Part shown: positions 6,461 through 7,586 of the stretch, piece by piece
How the letters are laid out: each line of letters opens with the position of its first letter
Numbering within the stretch: position 1 is the first letter of the stretch
Source of the DNA: Alphaproteobacteria bacterium
Lineage (GTDB): Bacteria > Pseudomonadota > Alphaproteobacteria > Micavibrionales > Micavibrionaceae
Reading direction: 5' to 3'
DNA length: 7,586 nt
Assembly: GCA_030427765.1 (NCBI GenBank)
Contig: JAUICS010000055.1
Coordinates: forward strand, 1 to 7,586
Notes under the pieces: model-generated
Databases searched by the model: none
What the model was told of the DNA's origin: nothing
Seen by the model: only the letters and a program-made list of their open reading frames with translations
Program-made: the position numbers and the translations under genes

Positions 6461-6955
6461 ATGATCCCTGCCCTTCTCGCCAAAATTGGTATTCCATTAT
6501 TGGTTGATGTTCTGTCCGGCACACTCGAAAAAATTAACCATCCCGTTGCCGAAACCGCATCCCATTCATTGAAGGATTTGAAAACAGCCCTCGATAAAAA
6601 CGATATCTCGCTTGATGATTTAAAAGAAGCCAACCGACATATCGAAACGCTTGAACAATTGGAAAGTGCAGACCATAAAACCGCATTGAAAGAAATCAAT
6701 AAAAGTCTGCGTGCGGAGGTCATGTCCGAAGACCCGTATGTAAGGCGTATGCGTCCCACTTTCGGGTATTTGATGGCCCTGACATGGACGGCGCAAATGC
6801 TTGCACTCGCCTACGTTATCGTATTCAAAACATCCGTTTCAGGGCAGATCATTACGGCCATGGAATCTATGGGATTGATCTGGACAATCGGTTTATCCGT
6901 CCTTGGCATTTACGTTTACAAACGCAGTGAAGAGAAAAAGATAACACGGTTATAA
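6461..6955 (+). CDS. Holin of the 3TM GTA-holin family
   Basis: The 164-residue protein has ATG at 6461 with GGAGG at 6451-6455 inside the end of the hydrolase gene. Residues 1-20 form a hydrophobic first segment (IPALLAKIGIPLLVDVLSG). A long charged helical region (30-90) follows, then two clear membrane segments at 101-122 (after MRPTFGYLMALTW) and 135-153 (MGLIWTIGLSVLGIYVY), and a Lys/Arg-rich tail (KRSEEKK). The 'RPTFGYLM' entry and 'G-Y-Y-RS-EK' exit are, from memory, the signature of the 3TM holin family used for release of gene transfer agents and by many alphaproteobacterial phages. It would form the membrane lesion that lets the SleB hydrolase reach the wall. The zero spacing suggests coupled translation with the hydrolase. 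Confidence 0.87.
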   Translation: MIPALLAKIGIPLLVDVLSGTLEKINHPVAETASHSLKDLKTALDKNDISLDDLKEANRHIETLEQLESADHKTALKEINKSLRAEVMSEDPYVRRMRPTFGYLMALTWTAQMLALAYVIVFKTSVSGQIITAMESMGLIWTIGLSVLGIYVYKRSEEKKITRL

Positions 6956-6965
6956 CAGAAATAAA

Positions 6966-6994
6966 TTGACATAATTCGATGCGCGTTCTATGAA
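6966..6994 (+). promoter_or_regulatory. Sigma70-type promoter of cassette 3
   Basis: TTGACA at 6966-6971 and TATGAA at 6989-6994 (4 of 6) are separated by 17 bases. The surrounding AATTGACATAATTCGA is nearly the same as at cassette 2. Transcription would begin near 7001, which places the ATG at 6990 inside the -10 box and so supports the later start at 7017. The promoter lies just after the holin stop at 6953-6955. Confidence 0.6.
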
Positions 6995-7016
6995 TAATAA
7001 AAAAATAAGGTGTGTT

Positions 7017-7454
7017 ATGTTCGAATTTGATCCAAAAGATGTCCCAACGCTTGGGCAACAGTTCCAAACCATAAGCGATTCATGGTCATCGCAGTCTTTT
7101 CGCCGCGGTTTCCTAACCGGTATGTTTACATCCGCCGTAGCCGCGGTTGGTATAGGACTAGGCATTGCTTACAGTGCAGATTTTTCTGATGCACCGGAAC
7201 TGATGCAACAATCAGAAATGGTATTATCTGCCGCGATTGCGTCTATATCTATGATGCTGGGGAGTTCCATTACAAGTGTCACTGCAATTCTGGCTCATTG
7301 CGTTAACGGCGCTGAACCAGACCCGGATGCCAAACAAGATACATTTTTGGATGGCATGATGTTTGGATATTTGCCGCAGTTTTATACCGGCGCAGCGGTT
7401 GCAACAGTTGCCGTGGCCGCAAGCGCAGCCACGAGTATTTTTAGTCCATCGTAG
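7017..7454 (+). CDS. Gly/Ala/Ser-rich membrane protein, cassette 3 (unknown function)
   Basis: The ATG at 7017 is chosen because TAAGG at 7006-7010 lies six bases upstream. The alternative ATG at 6990 has no ribosome site and overlaps the promoter. The 145-residue product has a polar N-terminus (1-27), a hydrophobic segment at 31-53 (GFLTGMFTSAVAAVGIGLGI inside it), a second at about 67-95 and a third at 121-142 (YTGAAVATVAVAASAATS). The motif QSF at 26-28 and DTF at 108-110, each with Gly seven residues after the Phe (35 and 117), matches the motif of the two other cassette proteins. The block KQDTFLDGMMFG (106-117) is the best copy. I recognise no family. Its place after the holin might suggest a lysis accessory, but its own promoter points to separate regulation. 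Confidence 0.82.
   Translation: MFEFDPKDVPTLGQQFQTISDSWSSQSFRRGFLTGMFTSAVAAVGIGLGIAYSADFSDAPELMQQSEMVLSAAIASISMMLGSSITSVTAILAHCVNGAEPDPDAKQDTFLDGMMFGYLPQFYTGAAVATVAVAASAATSIFSPS
7412..7442 (+). terminator. Weak candidate terminator inside the 3' end of cassette 3
   Basis: CGTGGC (7412-7417) pairs with GCCACG (7428-7433) around a ten-base loop, followed after four bases by TTTTT (7438-7442). It overlaps the last codons of the gene, and a further T-run follows the stop (7454-7461). It is much weaker than the two AGCCGCT terminators and may be chance in a GC-rich coding stretch. Confidence 0.3.
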
Positions 7455-7467
7455 TTTTTTTCGGAGC

Positions 7468-7586
7468 TCATTCCGTTTCGAACCAAACGTCTGAAATTTG
7501 TCCGACCGTTCCATCTTCCCAGGTGAAGGTTGAACGGTGGGATTCCCACTGACCGTTAATCATGTTGTCAACGAATTCAGCCCCGA
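7468..7586 (-). CDS. C-terminal end of a convergent gene of unknown function (partial)
   Basis: On the minus strand a frame enters from the window edge (first full codon 7584-7582) and ends at a TGA whose complement is 7470-7468, giving 38 residues. The sequence includes NMINGQWESHRSTFTWEDGT and ends DVWFETE. The composition (Trp, acidic, few rare residues) looks like real protein, but I do not recognise a family. It stops only 13 bases from the stop of the + strand gene, so the two transcription units converge here. It may be the end of another phage gene cluster or a neighbouring host gene at a prophage border. Confidence 0.55.
   Translation of the reverse strand, partial: GAEFVDNMINGQWESHRSTFTWEDGTVGQISDVWFETE

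Noticed and set aside
6439..6759. 106-residue minus-strand open frame opposite the holin
   Set aside because: It covers the holin start and shows the Ser/Arg-rich composition of an antisense shadow.
1..7586. CRISPR arrays, tRNA genes, insertion sequences, riboswitches, T7-type phage promoters
   Set aside because: I looked for repeat-spacer patterns, cloverleaf ends, transposase motifs and a repeated promoter string of the T7 type and saw none. A degenerate phage-specific promoter cannot be excluded by eye.

Overview
This window is the distal part of the late region of a tailed phage or prophage with a T7-like (podovirus) layout. The host is probably an alphaproteobacterium. The evidence is the gene order (tail-tube protein, ejection-type protein, T7-type tail fibre/tailspike, small packaging protein, T7 gp19-type large terminase, lysis genes) and the pairing of a SleB-type hydrolase with a GTA-type 3TM holin, common in alphaproteobacterial phages and gene transfer agents. 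All complete genes lie on the + strand. No integrase or repressor is visible, so the window does not show whether the phage is temperate.

Layout: 1-237 is the C-terminus of a tail structural protein. An AT-rich leader with a promoter then drives a 102-aa Gly/Ala-rich membrane protein, closed by a strong terminator (690-718). Next come a 166-aa coiled-coil protein resembling ejection proteins, then a second promoter, a 90-aa Gly/Ala-rich membrane protein and a second terminator. The 674-aa tailspike (T7 fibre anchor, pectate-lyase-like beta-helix, two tandem copies of a C-terminal domain) follows. Then come a 104-aa putative small terminase, the 499-aa large terminase, a one-TM coiled-coil protein, a cytoplasmic SleB hydrolase and a 3TM holin, almost without gaps. 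The + strand ends with a third promoter and a 145-aa hydrophobic protein. A minus-strand gene of unknown function enters convergently from the right edge.

How it works together: the tail and ejection proteins build the particle, the tailspike probably binds or degrades a surface polysaccharide, the terminase pair packages DNA, and the holin releases the hydrolase to the wall.

The most unusual feature is a set of three separate one-gene cassettes (292-718, 1275-1669, 6966-7454) inserted between late genes. Each has its own TTGACA-N17 promoter and encodes a different small Gly/Ala-rich membrane protein. The proteins share a short motif, [D/N/Q]-[T/S]-F followed seven residues later by G, before or within small-residue-rich helices. 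Two of the cassettes end in terminators with the same 7-bp stem core. They look like a dispersed family of phage 'morons' with unknown function.
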